Below are positions 32,147 through 41,001 of a DNA stretch of 58,694 nucleotides, in pieces. This stretch comes from GJ-E10 sp035625725 (GTDB lineage: Bacteria; Pseudomonadota; Gammaproteobacteria; Burkholderiales; Burkholderiaceae_F). The position numbers and the translations under genes were made by a program. The notes below the pieces were generated by a model, which was not told the origin of the DNA, did no database searches, and saw only the letters and a list, made by a program, of their open reading frames with translations. Position 1 is the stretch's first letter. Every line of letters begins with the position of its first letter. The stretch spans positions 1 through 58,694 of the forward strand of contig DASPPB010000010.1 in the NCBI GenBank assembly GCA_035625725.1. Direction: 5' to 3'.

Positions 32147-34034
32147 ACTGCCCACGCCGGCCCCGGTGCATGAGCTCGCATCCACGGTCTCCGAGCGCCA
32201 GGAGAACCCGCGCTTTGATCACTCGATGCCGCAACCGCGCGCCATCGCGCGGGCGATTCTCGAAGGCTTCGATCTGCACTACCGGCGTTTTCGCTTTGTC
32301 GCGCAGCAGGCCAAGAGCCGTTTCGAGCGCGGCGACTGGCTGGGACTGCGCGATTCAGCGCGCGAACGCATCGATTACTACGACCAGCGCGTGCTCGACG
32401 CCGTCGAACGCATCGAGCGGGGATTTGACCTGGCCTGCCTGAACGATTCCGAGCGCGACCGCCTCTGGGCGGCTGTCAAGCAGCAATTCGTCACTTTGCT
32501 GGCCGATCATCGTCAGCCCGAATGCGCCGAGACGTTCTTTAATTCCGTGTGCACCAAGCTGCTGCACCGGATGTACTTCCACAACAAATTCATTTTCGTG
32601 CGTCCGGGCGTGGCGACCGACTACATGGATTCGGACCCGCCGTCGATCCGCAGCTATTACCCCGCCAGTGCGGGTCTGCGCGCGACCGTGCGCCAGATCA
32701 TCATCGATTTGGGTCTGGCCGCGCCCTTCGTGGACTTCGAGCGCGACCTGCGCTACGTGCTGCGCGCGATCTGCGAGGCGCATCGCGCCGCAGGCGCGCC
32801 CAACGCGCTCGTGCAACCGTTTCACGTTGACCCGGACTGCCAGATTCAGGTGCTCTCGAACCTGTTTTTTCGCAACAAGGGCGCCTACCTGATCGGGCGT
32901 TTTGTCAACGGCACGCGCATCACGCCCCTTGCCGTGCCGTTTCTGCATGACGAGTGCGGCCGCATCTACATCGACACCGTCTTGTTCTCCGCCGACCTGA
33001 TCGCGACGCTGTTCTCCTACACCCGGGCGTACTTCCTCGTCGACATGGAGGCACCCTCGGCGTACGTGGAATTCGTCAAGTCGATCTTGCCGCACAAACC
33101 GGTTTCCGAGCTCTACACGATGATCGGACTGCAGAAGCAGGGCAAGACGCTTTTTTACCGCGATTTTCTGCACCACCTGCGCCATTCGACGGACCGCTTT
33201 GTGGTCGCCCCGGGCATCAAGGGACTGGTCATGACGGTCTTCACGCTGCCTTCGTATCCCTACGTCTTTAAAGTCATTCGCGACGTGATCGCCCGACCCA
33301 AGGAGACCGACCGCAAGCAGGTGATGGCCAAGTACCGTCTGGTGAAGCTCCACGACCGGGTCGGGCGCATGGCCGACACCTGGGAGTATTCGGAAGTGAC
33401 GCTGCCGCGCGAGCGCTTCTCGCCCGAGCTCATTCGCGAGCTGCTGCAGTACTGTCCGAGCGTGGTCGAGGTCAACGAGGAGTGCGTGCTGCTGCAGCAC
33501 GTGTACATCGAGCGGCGCATGACGCCGCTCAACATCTACCTGCAGCACGCAACCGACGCGGAAGTCGACGGCGCGATCCGCGAATACGGCGATGCCATCA
33601 AGGATCTGGCCGCCGCCAATATCTTTCCCGGAGACATGTTGTTCAAGAATTTCGGCCTCACCCGGCTCAATCGCGTCGTCTTCTACGACTATGACGAGAT
33701 CGAGTACATGGTCGACTGCCGCTTCCGAAAGATTCCCGCTGCGCCCAACGAAGAAGCGGAGCTCTCGGCCGAACCCTGGTACAGCGTGGAACCCCACGAC
33801 GTGTTCCCCGAGCAGTTCGCGCCCTTTTTGCTGGGCGATGCGCGCATCCGCGCCGCCTTCTTGCGCCACCATGCCGACTTGCTCACGCCCGAGTTCTGGC
33901 AGTTGCGCCAGCAGCGCATCCGCGAGGGCATCATGGAGGACGTATTTCCCTATCCCCAGGAGCGGCGCTTCGGTGTGCGCGCGCAGACTTGGGGGCGCGC
34001 GGCCCGCGCACCGCGGACGCCCGCGCCGCAATGA
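32133..34034 (+). CDS. aceK: Isocitrate dehydrogenase kinase/phosphatase
   Basis: Bifunctional enzyme that phosphorylates isocitrate dehydrogenase to divert flux into the glyoxylate shunt and reverses it. 633 residues; AceK hallmarks include VVAPGIKGLVMTVFTLPSYPYVFKVIRD (nucleotide loop), the kinase-like core with NIFPGDMLFKNFGLTRLNRVVFYDYDEIEYM, and HDVFPEQFAPFLLG. ATG 32133 overlaps ivd by 14 bases; ATG 32226 would also give a normal N-terminus (QPRAIARAILEGFD), so the first 31 residues are uncertain. Isocitrate lyase and malate synthase are not in the window. Confidence 0.96.
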   Translation: MKQAELPTPAPVHELASTVSERQENPRFDHSMPQPRAIARAILEGFDLHYRRFRFVAQQAKSRFERGDWLGLRDSARERIDYYDQRVLDAVERIERGFDLACLNDSERDRLWAAVKQQFVTLLADHRQPECAETFFNSVCTKLLHRMYFHNKFIFVRPGVATDYMDSDPPSIRSYYPASAGLRATVRQIIIDLGLAAPFVDFERDLRYVLRAICEAHRAAGAPNALVQPFHVDPDCQIQVLSNLFFRNKGAYLIGRFVNGTRITPLAVPFLHDECGRIYIDTVLFSADLIATLFSYTRAYFLVDMEAPSAYVEFVKSILPHKPVSELYTMIGLQKQGKTLFYRDFLHHLRHSTDRFVVAPGIKGLVMTVFTLPSYPYVFKVIRDVIARPKETDRKQVMAKYRLVKLHDRVGRMADTWEYSEVTLPRERFSPELIRELLQYCPSVVEVNEECVLLQHVYIERRMTPLNIYLQHATDAEVDGAIREYGDAIKDLAAANIFPGDMLFKNFGLTRLNRVVFYDYDEIEYMVDCRFRKIPAAPNEEAELSAEPWYSVEPHDVFPEQFAPFLLGDARIRAAFLRHHADLLTPEFWQLRQQRIREGIMEDVFPYPQERRFGVRAQTWGRAARAPRTPAPQ

Positions 34035-34161
34035 CGCACGGCGTTGGAGGCGCCAGCAGCCCTGCGATCGGACGCACAGGGCCAGCGCGCGCGAAAGCGC
34101 GGATAATCCCGCACTGGTCCCCGGGCGCGAGGCCACGGGGCTGTGCCGGGAGCAGGCAAGG

Positions 34162-35358
34162 ATGACACAGCAGAATTTGGAAGACCCGGTCGTGATCCTG
34201 GCGGCCGCGCGCACGCCGATTGGCAGCATGTTGGGCGTGTTCGGCGCGTTGCAGGCGCACCAGCTCGGAGCCGTGGCCGTGCGCGCCGCGCTCCAGCGCT
34301 CGGGGATTGCGGGCGAACAAGTCGACGAAGTACTGCTGGGCAACTGCCTGATGGCCGGACAGGGGCAAGCACCAGCCCGCCAGGCCGCGCTCGGTGCCGG
34401 CCTACCCATGGCCGCGGGTGCGGTGACGCTGTCCAAGATGTGCGGCAGCGGCATGCGCGCGATGATGTTTGCGCACGACATGCTGCTGGCCGGCTCGGCG
34501 CAGGTGCTCGTGGCCGGCGGAATGGAGAGCATGAGCAACGCTCCCTATCTGGTGCCCAAGGCGCGTGCCGGCTACCGCTACGGCCACGGCACGCTGTTTG
34601 ACCACATGGCCCTGGACGGACTTGAGGACGCCTACGAACGCGGCAAGGCGATGGGCGCGTTTGCCGAGGAGTGCGTCGCCAAGTTCGGATTCTCCCGTGC
34701 CGACCAGGACCGCTTCGCGGTGGCCTCGGCACAGCGCGCGGTGCGCGCCAACGAGGACGGCAGCTTTCAATGGGAAATCGCGCCTGTCGCGGTACCGGGT
34801 AAATCGGGCGAGACCCTGATCGACAAGGACGAGCAGCCGTTTCGCGCCCGTCCGGACAAGGTCGCGCAACTCAAACCCGCGTTCAAGACGGACGGAACCA
34901 TCACGGCGGCGAGTTCCTCGCCGATTTCCGACGGCGCCGCGGCGCTCGTGCTCACACGCCAGTCGCACGCGGTGCGGCTGGGCCTTGCGCCTTTGGCCCG
35001 GATCCGCGCGCACGCGCTGCACGCGCAAGAGCCGAACTGGTTCACGACGGCGCCCATCGGAGCCATCGCCAAGGTGCTTGCGAAGACCGGCTGGCGCGCT
35101 GAGGATGTCGATCTGTGGGAAGTGAACGAGGCCTTTGCGGCCGTGACCATGGCGGCGATGCGCGAATTTCGCCTTGCGCATGAACGGGTCAATGTGCACG
35201 GCGGTGCCTGCGCGCTGGGGCACCCCATCGGCGCCAGCGGTGCGCGCATCGTCGTCACCTTGATCGGCGCCCTGCGTCGGCGCGGCCTGCGACGAGGCGT
35301 TGCGGCCCTGTGCATCGGCGGCGGGGAGGCCACCGCGCTTGCCCTCGAACTGGCATAA
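34162..35358 (+). CDS. Acetyl-CoA C-acyltransferase (thiolase)
   Basis: Condenses or cleaves acetoacetyl/3-oxoacyl-CoA. 398 residues with the nucleophile cysteine in LSKMCGSGM, the catalytic His in GGACALGHPIGASGAR, and the second cysteine in ALCIGGGEA. Length and motifs fit biosynthetic-type (PhaA/AtoB-like) thiolases, consistent with PHB synthesis or leucine catabolism next to ivd. The ATG 34162 follows an AAGG. No phaB or phaC is adjacent. Confidence 0.94.
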   Translation: MTQQNLEDPVVILAAARTPIGSMLGVFGALQAHQLGAVAVRAALQRSGIAGEQVDEVLLGNCLMAGQGQAPARQAALGAGLPMAAGAVTLSKMCGSGMRAMMFAHDMLLAGSAQVLVAGGMESMSNAPYLVPKARAGYRYGHGTLFDHMALDGLEDAYERGKAMGAFAEECVAKFGFSRADQDRFAVASAQRAVRANEDGSFQWEIAPVAVPGKSGETLIDKDEQPFRARPDKVAQLKPAFKTDGTITAASSSPISDGAAALVLTRQSHAVRLGLAPLARIRAHALHAQEPNWFTTAPIGAIAKVLAKTGWRAEDVDLWEVNEAFAAVTMAAMREFRLAHERVNVHGGACALGHPIGASGARIVVTLIGALRRRGLRRGVAALCIGGGEATALALELA

Positions 35359-35367
35359 GGAGCGCTC

Positions 35368-36042
35368 GTGTCGACCTGTCTGATCGTGGGCGCCTCGCGC
35401 GGCATCGGCCGCGAACTGGTGCGTCAGTATGCGGCCGACGGCCAGCGGGTCATTGCCACCTATCGCAAGGGCTCCGATGGTGCGGCCCTGGGGGAGCTGG
35501 GCGCGCGCACCATCGAGCTCGACGTTTTGCAAGAGGGCTTCGCTGCGACTTTGGAGCGACAGCTGGGTGGCGAGGCGCTGGATCTGGCGATCATCGTGGC
35601 CGGAGTCGCAGGACCCCGCTCTGCGCAACTCAGTGCCCCGCTGCGCGCAGACTTCGACCGGGTCATGCGCACCAACGTACTGGCGTCGATGCAGCTCATC
35701 CCGGTGCTCGCGGAGCCTCTGGCAGCCGGCCACGGCAAGCTTGCCGTCATTTCGAGCAAGATGGGGTCCATCGGCAACACGACCGACGCTTCGTCCTGGC
35801 TGTACCGAGCCAGCAAGGCGGCGCTCAATAGCGTACTCAAGGCGGCGAGCACGGAGCTGGGCGGCCGCGGCATTGTCTGTATGGCGCTGCATCCCGGCTG
35901 GGTGCGCACGGACATGGGCGGTGCGGGCGCGACCCTGGCGGTGGAAGAATCCGTGGCGTCGATGCGACGCGTGATCGCGGCGGCCACGCGCTCGCACAAC
36001 GGAAGGTTTCTGAACTACAACGGAGAGCAACTCGAATGGTAG
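35368..36042 (+). CDS. Short-chain dehydrogenase/reductase (C-factor-like)
   Basis: 224-residue SDR with NAD-binding GASRGIG at 8–14, SSKMGSIGNTTDAS, and the catalytic YRASK (Tyr-x-x-x-Lys). The compact form and LHPGWVRTDMGG resemble the CsgA/C-factor branch of the family. GTG 35368 has a strong AAGGAG Shine-Dalgarno. Nine bases after the thiolase stop, so likely co-transcribed; substrate unknown. Confidence 0.85.
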   Translation: MSTCLIVGASRGIGRELVRQYAADGQRVIATYRKGSDGAALGELGARTIELDVLQEGFAATLERQLGGEALDLAIIVAGVAGPRSAQLSAPLRADFDRVMRTNVLASMQLIPVLAEPLAAGHGKLAVISSKMGSIGNTTDASSWLYRASKAALNSVLKAASTELGGRGIVCMALHPGWVRTDMGGAGATLAVEESVASMRRVIAAATRSHNGRFLNYNGEQLEW

Positions 36043-36085
36043 CGCCAGCACTCGCCGCGGATAACGGACGTTCGGCACGACATCC

Positions 36086-36514
36086 ATGATCTCGCCCGCG
36101 ATGATCGCCAGTTTGGTATTTGGCGCCTGCGGGCTGCTGGCCGCGGCGGGCGTCGAGCTGCTGCTGCGCACCTTTGCCGACGAGGCCGGGGTCAACCGCT
36201 GGATCTTCGTTGCCGTGCCGGGCTTATTCGCGATGCTTTTTGCGCTCGTTTTTTATCAGGACGCGCGCCGCAAGATCAAGCGTCTGGGCGAATCGGTCTC
36301 GCGCGGAATCCTCATCGCCTTGATGACCTGGCTGTCGTTCTCGCTGCTTGCCACGATGGTTTGGTGCTCGCCCAAACAGTTTAGCCAGTGCTTTGGCCAC
36401 ACGCTGCTTGCCACGGGCATTGTCGGCGGAGGGCCGATGCTCGCGGCGGCCCTGGTCGCAGGGATTCTTACGGGTGTGATCATCATCCGGCCGCCGCGCA
36501 AGGGCGCCGAGTAG
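36086..36514 (+). CDS. Small four-helix inner-membrane protein of unknown function
   Basis: 142 residues with four predicted transmembrane segments (about 5–27, 40–58, 75–95 and 108–133). A basic cytoplasmic loop (YQDARRKIKRLGESVSRG) separates helices 2 and 3, and a short periplasmic loop has two cysteines (WCSPKQFSQCFG). The family is not recognised. It lies between the SDR and a methyltransferase in the same direction. Confidence 0.75.
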   Translation: MISPAMIASLVFGACGLLAAAGVELLLRTFADEAGVNRWIFVAVPGLFAMLFALVFYQDARRKIKRLGESVSRGILIALMTWLSFSLLATMVWCSPKQFSQCFGHTLLATGIVGGGPMLAAALVAGILTGVIIIRPPRKGAE

Positions 36515-36547
36515 CGCCCGGGCCTGCGCGCTTGACCGGGAGGCGAG

Positions 36548-37363
36548 GTGGCGCTGGAGCCTGGCGGTGACCCCACGCAGCGCTTTGGTGCGCGCGCGAA
36601 AGCCTATGCGCGGGCACGTCCGGGCTACCCGGATGCGGTGGTTGCCGCGCTCGCGCAGGCGCTGCCGCTTGCCGCGGGTTCGACGGTCGTGGACCTGGGA
36701 TGCGGTACGGGCTTGTCCAGCGAGGCGTTTTTGCGGGCGGGATTTCGCGTGATCGGCATCGAACCCAACGAGGCGATGCGCGCGCAAGCCGCGCAGCTGT
36801 CGGCAGCCTACCCCGGGTTCGTTGTCCTCGCGGCGCGGGCGGAGGCCACCACGATTCCGGAGGCAAGCGCGGACCTGGTCATCGCCGCACAGGCCTTTCA
36901 TTGGTTTGATGTGGCCGCGGCACGCTTGGAAGCACTGCGCATCTTGCGGCGCCCGCCGCGGGCCGCGCTGCTGTGGAACGACCGGCGCGCGGACGGATCG
37001 GAGTTTGCGCGGGGCTACGAGGAGCTGCTGCTGCGCTTTGGCACAGACTATCGCGAGGTGCAGCGGCGCCATGCACAAACCGAGCACATCGCGCAGTTCT
37101 TTGGCGGCGCACACTGGCACACACTTCGCGTGGCGCACACGACGCCGCTGGATTTCGAGGCGCTCGCCGACCGATTGAATTCCGCCTCCTACGTGCCGCC
37201 CGCCGGCGATGCGCGCTATGGCCCCATGATGCAAAGCCTGCGCGAGCTGTTTCGCGCCACCGAGCGCGATGGCCGCGTGCAGATGGAGTTTGAAACGCGC
37301 GTGCATTATGGGGAAATGCGAGACCAACCGGCCGGGCCGGCAGCGCAGATGCGGCCAAGCTAA
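36548..37363 (+). CDS. SAM-dependent methyltransferase (class I)
   Basis: 271 residues from GTG 36548, preceded by GGGAGG. SAM-binding motif I is VVDLGCGTGLSSEAFLRAG, followed by the acidic GIEPNEAM; motif post-II is ADLVIAAQAFHWFD. The N-terminal RFGARAKAYARARPGYP is typical of a large subgroup of small-molecule methyltransferases annotated only generically. Substrate unknown. Confidence 0.82.
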   Translation: MALEPGGDPTQRFGARAKAYARARPGYPDAVVAALAQALPLAAGSTVVDLGCGTGLSSEAFLRAGFRVIGIEPNEAMRAQAAQLSAAYPGFVVLAARAEATTIPEASADLVIAAQAFHWFDVAAARLEALRILRRPPRAALLWNDRRADGSEFARGYEELLLRFGTDYREVQRRHAQTEHIAQFFGGAHWHTLRVAHTTPLDFEALADRLNSASYVPPAGDARYGPMMQSLRELFRATERDGRVQMEFETRVHYGEMRDQPAGPAAQMRPS

Positions 37364-37390
37364 TATGCTTGCCTACGAGGAAGGCCCGGC

Positions 37391-37993
37391 ATGGCATCAC
37401 CCATCGAGTTTTACTTCGATTTCAGCTCTCCCTATTCGTATCTGGCCAGCGAGCAAATCGAGCCGCTGGCCGCGCGCTACGGCCGCGCGATCGACTACAA
37501 GCCCACGCTCCTGGGCGTGATTTTTCGCATCTCGGGGCAGCGGCCCCTGGTGGATATACCGCTCAAAGGCGAATACAGCCGGCACGATTTTGCGCGCAGC
37601 GCCCGGTTTGCCAACGTGCCCTTTCGCATGCCCGACCCCTTCCCCATTGCCACGGTCCAGGCAGCGCGCGCGTGCCTGGTGCTGCAGCAGGAGCGGCCGG
37701 ATCTCGCCACGGCGTTTATTCATGCCGCCTTCCGCTCCTATTTTGTCGACGGGCACGACATCGCCCAGGAGCAGGTCCTGCGCGAAGTGCTAACGCAATG
37801 CGGCGCCAATGCCCAGGCCGTGCTGCAGGCAGCCGGCCAGCCGCAAATCAAAGACCGCCTCAAAGCGCAGGTCGACGACTCGGTGGCGCGCGGCGTGTTC
37901 GGCGCGCCCTTTTTCTTCGTCGATGGCGAGCCGTTCTGGGGCAACGATCGTCTGCCCCAGATCGAGCGATGGTTGGCGTCGGGACCTTTTTGA
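37391..37993 (+). CDS. 2-hydroxychromene-2-carboxylate isomerase/DsbA-like (Kappa GST) protein
   Basis: 200 residues of thioredoxin fold related to GST kappa. It begins IEFYFDFSSPYSYLASEQIEPLA with the conserved SSPYSYLA, contains PFPIATVQAARACLVLQQERPDLA, and ends GVFGAPFFFVDGEPFWGNDRL, as in NahD-type isomerases. Despite the name no naphthalene genes accompany it, so a general glutathione-dependent isomerase role is likelier. It precedes the MFS exporter by 47 bases. Confidence 0.87.
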   Translation: MASPIEFYFDFSSPYSYLASEQIEPLAARYGRAIDYKPTLLGVIFRISGQRPLVDIPLKGEYSRHDFARSARFANVPFRMPDPFPIATVQAARACLVLQQERPDLATAFIHAAFRSYFVDGHDIAQEQVLREVLTQCGANAQAVLQAAGQPQIKDRLKAQVDDSVARGVFGAPFFFVDGEPFWGNDRLPQIERWLASGPF

Positions 37994-38040
37994 ACCCGCA
38001 GCGCGCTTAGCAGGGCTCCCGAGGACGCAAGCAAAACAGC

Positions 38041-39279
38041 ATGAAGCGCCAAGCTGCCATTGCCTTCATCATGCTCACGGCCCTGCTTGACGTGATCGGC
38101 ATTGGTCTGATCATTCCGGTGTTGCCGATTCTGGTGGGCGAGTTTACGCAGGGGCGGGACACCCAAGCGTACTGGTACGGCGTCTTGATGGTGACCTTCG
38201 GGTTGGCCCAGTTTTTGTGCGCCCCGCTGTTGGGCGCCCTATCCGATCGCTTCGGTCGCCGACCCGTGCTGCTGCTGGGCATCGGGGGACTGGGCGTCAC
38301 ATTTCTCGTGACCGGTTTGACGCACTCCCTCGCGGTCCTCGTGGCGGTGCGCCTGCTTGGCGGCGCGCTCTCGGCCAATATCGCCGTTGCGCAGGCATAC
38401 GTCGCCGACATCACGACTTTGGAGAAGCGCACTCCGGCCCTGGGCAAGCTCGGGGCGATGTTTGGCTTGGGCTTTGTGCTCGGGCCCATGCTGGGAGGCT
38501 TGCTGGGACAAGTAGACCTGCGCCTGCCCTTTTTCGCCGCCGCGGGCATGTGCGCCATCAACTGGCTCTATGGGCTGCTCGTGCTGCCCGAGTCGCTCCC
38601 GGCCGAAGGCCGCAACCCGATTGCCGCCGCGCGGCTTAACCCCTTCTCGTCGCTCGCCGGTCTGGGTCGTTTACAGGGCGTGGGGCCGCTCGTGTTTGCG
38701 ATGGCCGCGGCCAGCATGGCGGAATTCACCCTGCGTTCGGTCTGGGTCCTTTTTACCGGATTTCGATTCGGGTGGGGGCCGCGCGAAAACGGCACCTCCT
38801 TGTTTGTCGTTGGCTTGGTGGTTGTTCTGGTGCAAGGCGGATTGCTGCGGCCCCTGCTCAAGGCCATGGGGGAGCGCAAACTCGTGGTCGCGGGCCTCGT
38901 CTCCGGGGCGCTCACGTATGTCGGCTATGGCCTTGCCACCCGCGGCTGGGTGCTCTATGTGTTGATCTGCGCCAACTTCCTGGCGTACGGCGCGACAACG
39001 GCGTTGCAAGGCATCGTCTCCAAAGCCGCAGATCCGCGCGAGCAAGGTCGCACGATGGCAACGCTGACATCCTTGAACAGCGTCATCAGTATCGCGGCGC
39101 CGGTGCTGGGCACCTTTGTGCTGGGGCAGGTGACGCACCTTCCGCGCGACGAGATCCTGGTGGGCGCTCCGTTTTTCGTTGGCGCCGCGCTCGAAATCGT
39201 CGCCTTCCTGATTGCGCGCCGCTATTTCGCGCGCCACCCGAAGGCCGTTGGTCTGGCCGCGAGCGGCGGCACTGTCTAG
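38041..39279 (+). CDS. MFS exporter, Tet (class A-like) family
   Basis: 412-residue, 12-helix major facilitator. MFS motif A lies between helices 2 and 3 (GALSDRFGRRPVLLLG), and motif C-like glycine-rich helix 5 reads GLGFVLGPMLGGLLG, as in drug:H+ antiporters of the TetA group. Whether it exports tetracycline is not determinable; many such chromosomal genes do not. It is not linked to a TetR gene. Confidence 0.87.
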   Translation: MKRQAAIAFIMLTALLDVIGIGLIIPVLPILVGEFTQGRDTQAYWYGVLMVTFGLAQFLCAPLLGALSDRFGRRPVLLLGIGGLGVTFLVTGLTHSLAVLVAVRLLGGALSANIAVAQAYVADITTLEKRTPALGKLGAMFGLGFVLGPMLGGLLGQVDLRLPFFAAAGMCAINWLYGLLVLPESLPAEGRNPIAAARLNPFSSLAGLGRLQGVGPLVFAMAAASMAEFTLRSVWVLFTGFRFGWGPRENGTSLFVVGLVVVLVQGGLLRPLLKAMGERKLVVAGLVSGALTYVGYGLATRGWVLYVLICANFLAYGATTALQGIVSKAADPREQGRTMATLTSLNSVISIAAPVLGTFVLGQVTHLPRDEILVGAPFFVGAALEIVAFLIARRYFARHPKAVGLAASGGTV

Positions 39280-39306
39280 TCGGCGGGTCGCGCTCGGAAG
39301 ACATAG

Positions 39307-39927
39307 ATGAAGCCTGCAAACCGGCGGTGGCCTTGCACAGGGTGTTGCCGACTGTTCGTTGGCGCGCCAACGGCGCTGCTGCTGTGGGCCTGTGCCCAGA
39401 CTTCCTCGACATTGCCGCCTGCGCCCGTGGCCCCGCCGCCCGCGGCCGCCAGCGCGTCGCACGGTGCAAGTGCCCCGCCCGGCACGCTGTATTCGCTGTT
39501 TCATCGCCCCTTGCAGGCCCCGCCGGCGGGCGCCGAGGTAATGCGCCTGAAGGGTGCGGGTTCACAGATCTTCCGGTGCGAGACGCAGTCCGCGGGTTTG
39601 CGCTGGAGCTTCCGACTGCCCGAGGCCGAGCTGCGCGACGCCCAGGGCAATTCGGTCGTGCACCACGGCGCCAATCTTTCCTTTGAGCATGTCGACGGCA
39701 GCCTGCTCTTGAGCGACGTCGTCGATCACGTGCCTTCGCCAAACTCCGATGCCTTGCCCTGGCTGCTGCTCAAGACGCATTCCTTTCATGATGGCGCCTT
39801 GGCCGGAATCACGTACGTGGAGCGGATCAACACCGTCGGCGGCATGCCGCCGGCCAGCTGCACGCCTGAACAGCTCAATGAGCTGCTGCGGGTGCCGTTT
39901 TCGGCGGAATTTGTGTTTTTCCGCTGA
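39307..39927 (+). CDS. Exported DUF3455 domain protein
   Basis: 206 residues, function unknown. An N-terminal hydrophobic segment (LFVGAPTALLLWACAQ) has a cysteine in a loose lipobox. A Pro/Ala-rich linker is followed by a DUF3455-type domain (residues about 70–206: AEVMRLKGAGSQIFRCE, GLRWSFRLPEAEL, LLLKTHSFHDGALAGITYVERINTVGGMPPA). It is probably a periplasmic protein or lipoprotein. Confidence 0.75.
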   Translation: MKPANRRWPCTGCCRLFVGAPTALLLWACAQTSSTLPPAPVAPPPAAASASHGASAPPGTLYSLFHRPLQAPPAGAEVMRLKGAGSQIFRCETQSAGLRWSFRLPEAELRDAQGNSVVHHGANLSFEHVDGSLLLSDVVDHVPSPNSDALPWLLLKTHSFHDGALAGITYVERINTVGGMPPASCTPEQLNELLRVPFSAEFVFFR

Positions 39928-40091
39928 ATTTTTTGCCGGGACGCTCGCAGGTGGCGCGTCGCGGCGCGCGTTGTTTTCGCGCGCAGGCGCAAAGCTTTGA
40001 CCCGCGGGGTGCGTACGCTTGGGTAAGATGCAGGCTCCGACGCACCGCTCATCAAGGGCATCGAAGCACAAGCAAAGCGATGCTCTCTTGT

Positions 40092-40700
40092 ATGGATCCA
40101 AACGCCATGCAGCCACGCACCTTGCGTGCAGCGCAACGCACGCTTTCTCGCCGTGTTTTCCTTAGAGCCGCCCTCCTGGGCTGGGGACTGCTGGCCGCCG
40201 GCGCGCAGGCGCAAAGCGCTGACTCCTTTCTGGGCCGCCCGATCTACAGCGAACCGGCCACCGGATTGCAATTGCCCCCATCATGCGAAGTCGATCCGGC
40301 CTGGCGCACCAACGTGCGCGGCACGGACCTGGAGATTTGGATCGCTGCTTGCGGGCCGGGTGCGCGCGTGTGGCTGCTGCGCCGACAAGTCGTTGAGGTT
40401 GTCAATGGGCGGCAAGCGCGACTGCGCTTCGAGGTGCTCGATGAACGCGCGTATTCCGACGAAACGGCGGGGGACTCGCTCAGTGTCCAGTGCACGGGAC
40501 CGTCGGACGAGACGGGCTACGTGGTGCGTGGGGCACGCTGGCGCGAAGACGGCAAAGAGCTGCGCCTGAAGGCCGCACGGGGAGCAATGCGAGCCGAGGC
40601 GCGCACGCAACGCTTGATCGATACGGAGCTCGGCGCGATCGAGTGCACGCGCTTTCCAGAGCGCGAAGCGATGATGAAGCGCCTGCAACAGGCGCACTGA
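40092..40700 (+). CDS. Tat-exported protein of unknown function
   Basis: 202 residues from ATG 40092 (ATG 40080 or 40107 also possible). The N-terminus has a twin-arginine motif SRRVFLRAALLGWGLL and a cleavage site near AGAQAQS. The mature part of about 160 residues contains four cysteines that could form disulfides (PPSCEVDPAW, WIAACGPG, VQCTGPSD, IECTRFPE). No family is recognised. The preceding gene also makes an exported protein, so an envelope function is likely. Confidence 0.7.
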   Translation: MDPNAMQPRTLRAAQRTLSRRVFLRAALLGWGLLAAGAQAQSADSFLGRPIYSEPATGLQLPPSCEVDPAWRTNVRGTDLEIWIAACGPGARVWLLRRQVVEVVNGRQARLRFEVLDERAYSDETAGDSLSVQCTGPSDETGYVVRGARWREDGKELRLKAARGAMRAEARTQRLIDTELGAIECTRFPEREAMMKRLQQAH

Positions 40701-41001
40701 GACCACCGGCCAAAGGCCGTGGGGGGCGAGCGCCGGGCCTACGCGGCGCGGCGCACCGACGGCTTTCGCGCGCATGCGAGCACTCGTAGGCGGTAGGTGC
40801 AAGCCCGACGAAATGGTCCCGGACCACACGGCGGGTCGCACCCATGGTCGCGGCGGCACGCGGCTTTGCGCGTCGCGCGATCGGGCAATGCCGGCGCGAG
40901 GCGTGTGCCGCGAAACTGGCCGCCACGTTTGTCGAGGGCGCGAATCTGTCCTCTCGCGCGCCGCCCATCTCGCGCAACCGTATTCCAAAGGAGAACTCAC
41001 C
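40701..41001. other. Intergenic region upstream of the LuxR-type regulator
   Basis: About 300 GC-rich bases. An in-frame upward extension of the next gene exists but its translation is Arg/Gly/Cys-rich and not protein-like. I see no consensus promoter and no lux-box-like palindrome by eye. Confidence 0.4.

Noticed and set aside
32355..34538. 727-codon minus-strand frame over aceK and the thiolase start
   Set aside because: Shadow of two well-supported genes; composition not protein-like and no ribosome site.
38041..39279. Calling the MFS gene a tetracycline-resistance determinant
   Set aside because: It is a Tet-family exporter by motif, but there is no tetR partner, mobile context or substrate evidence.
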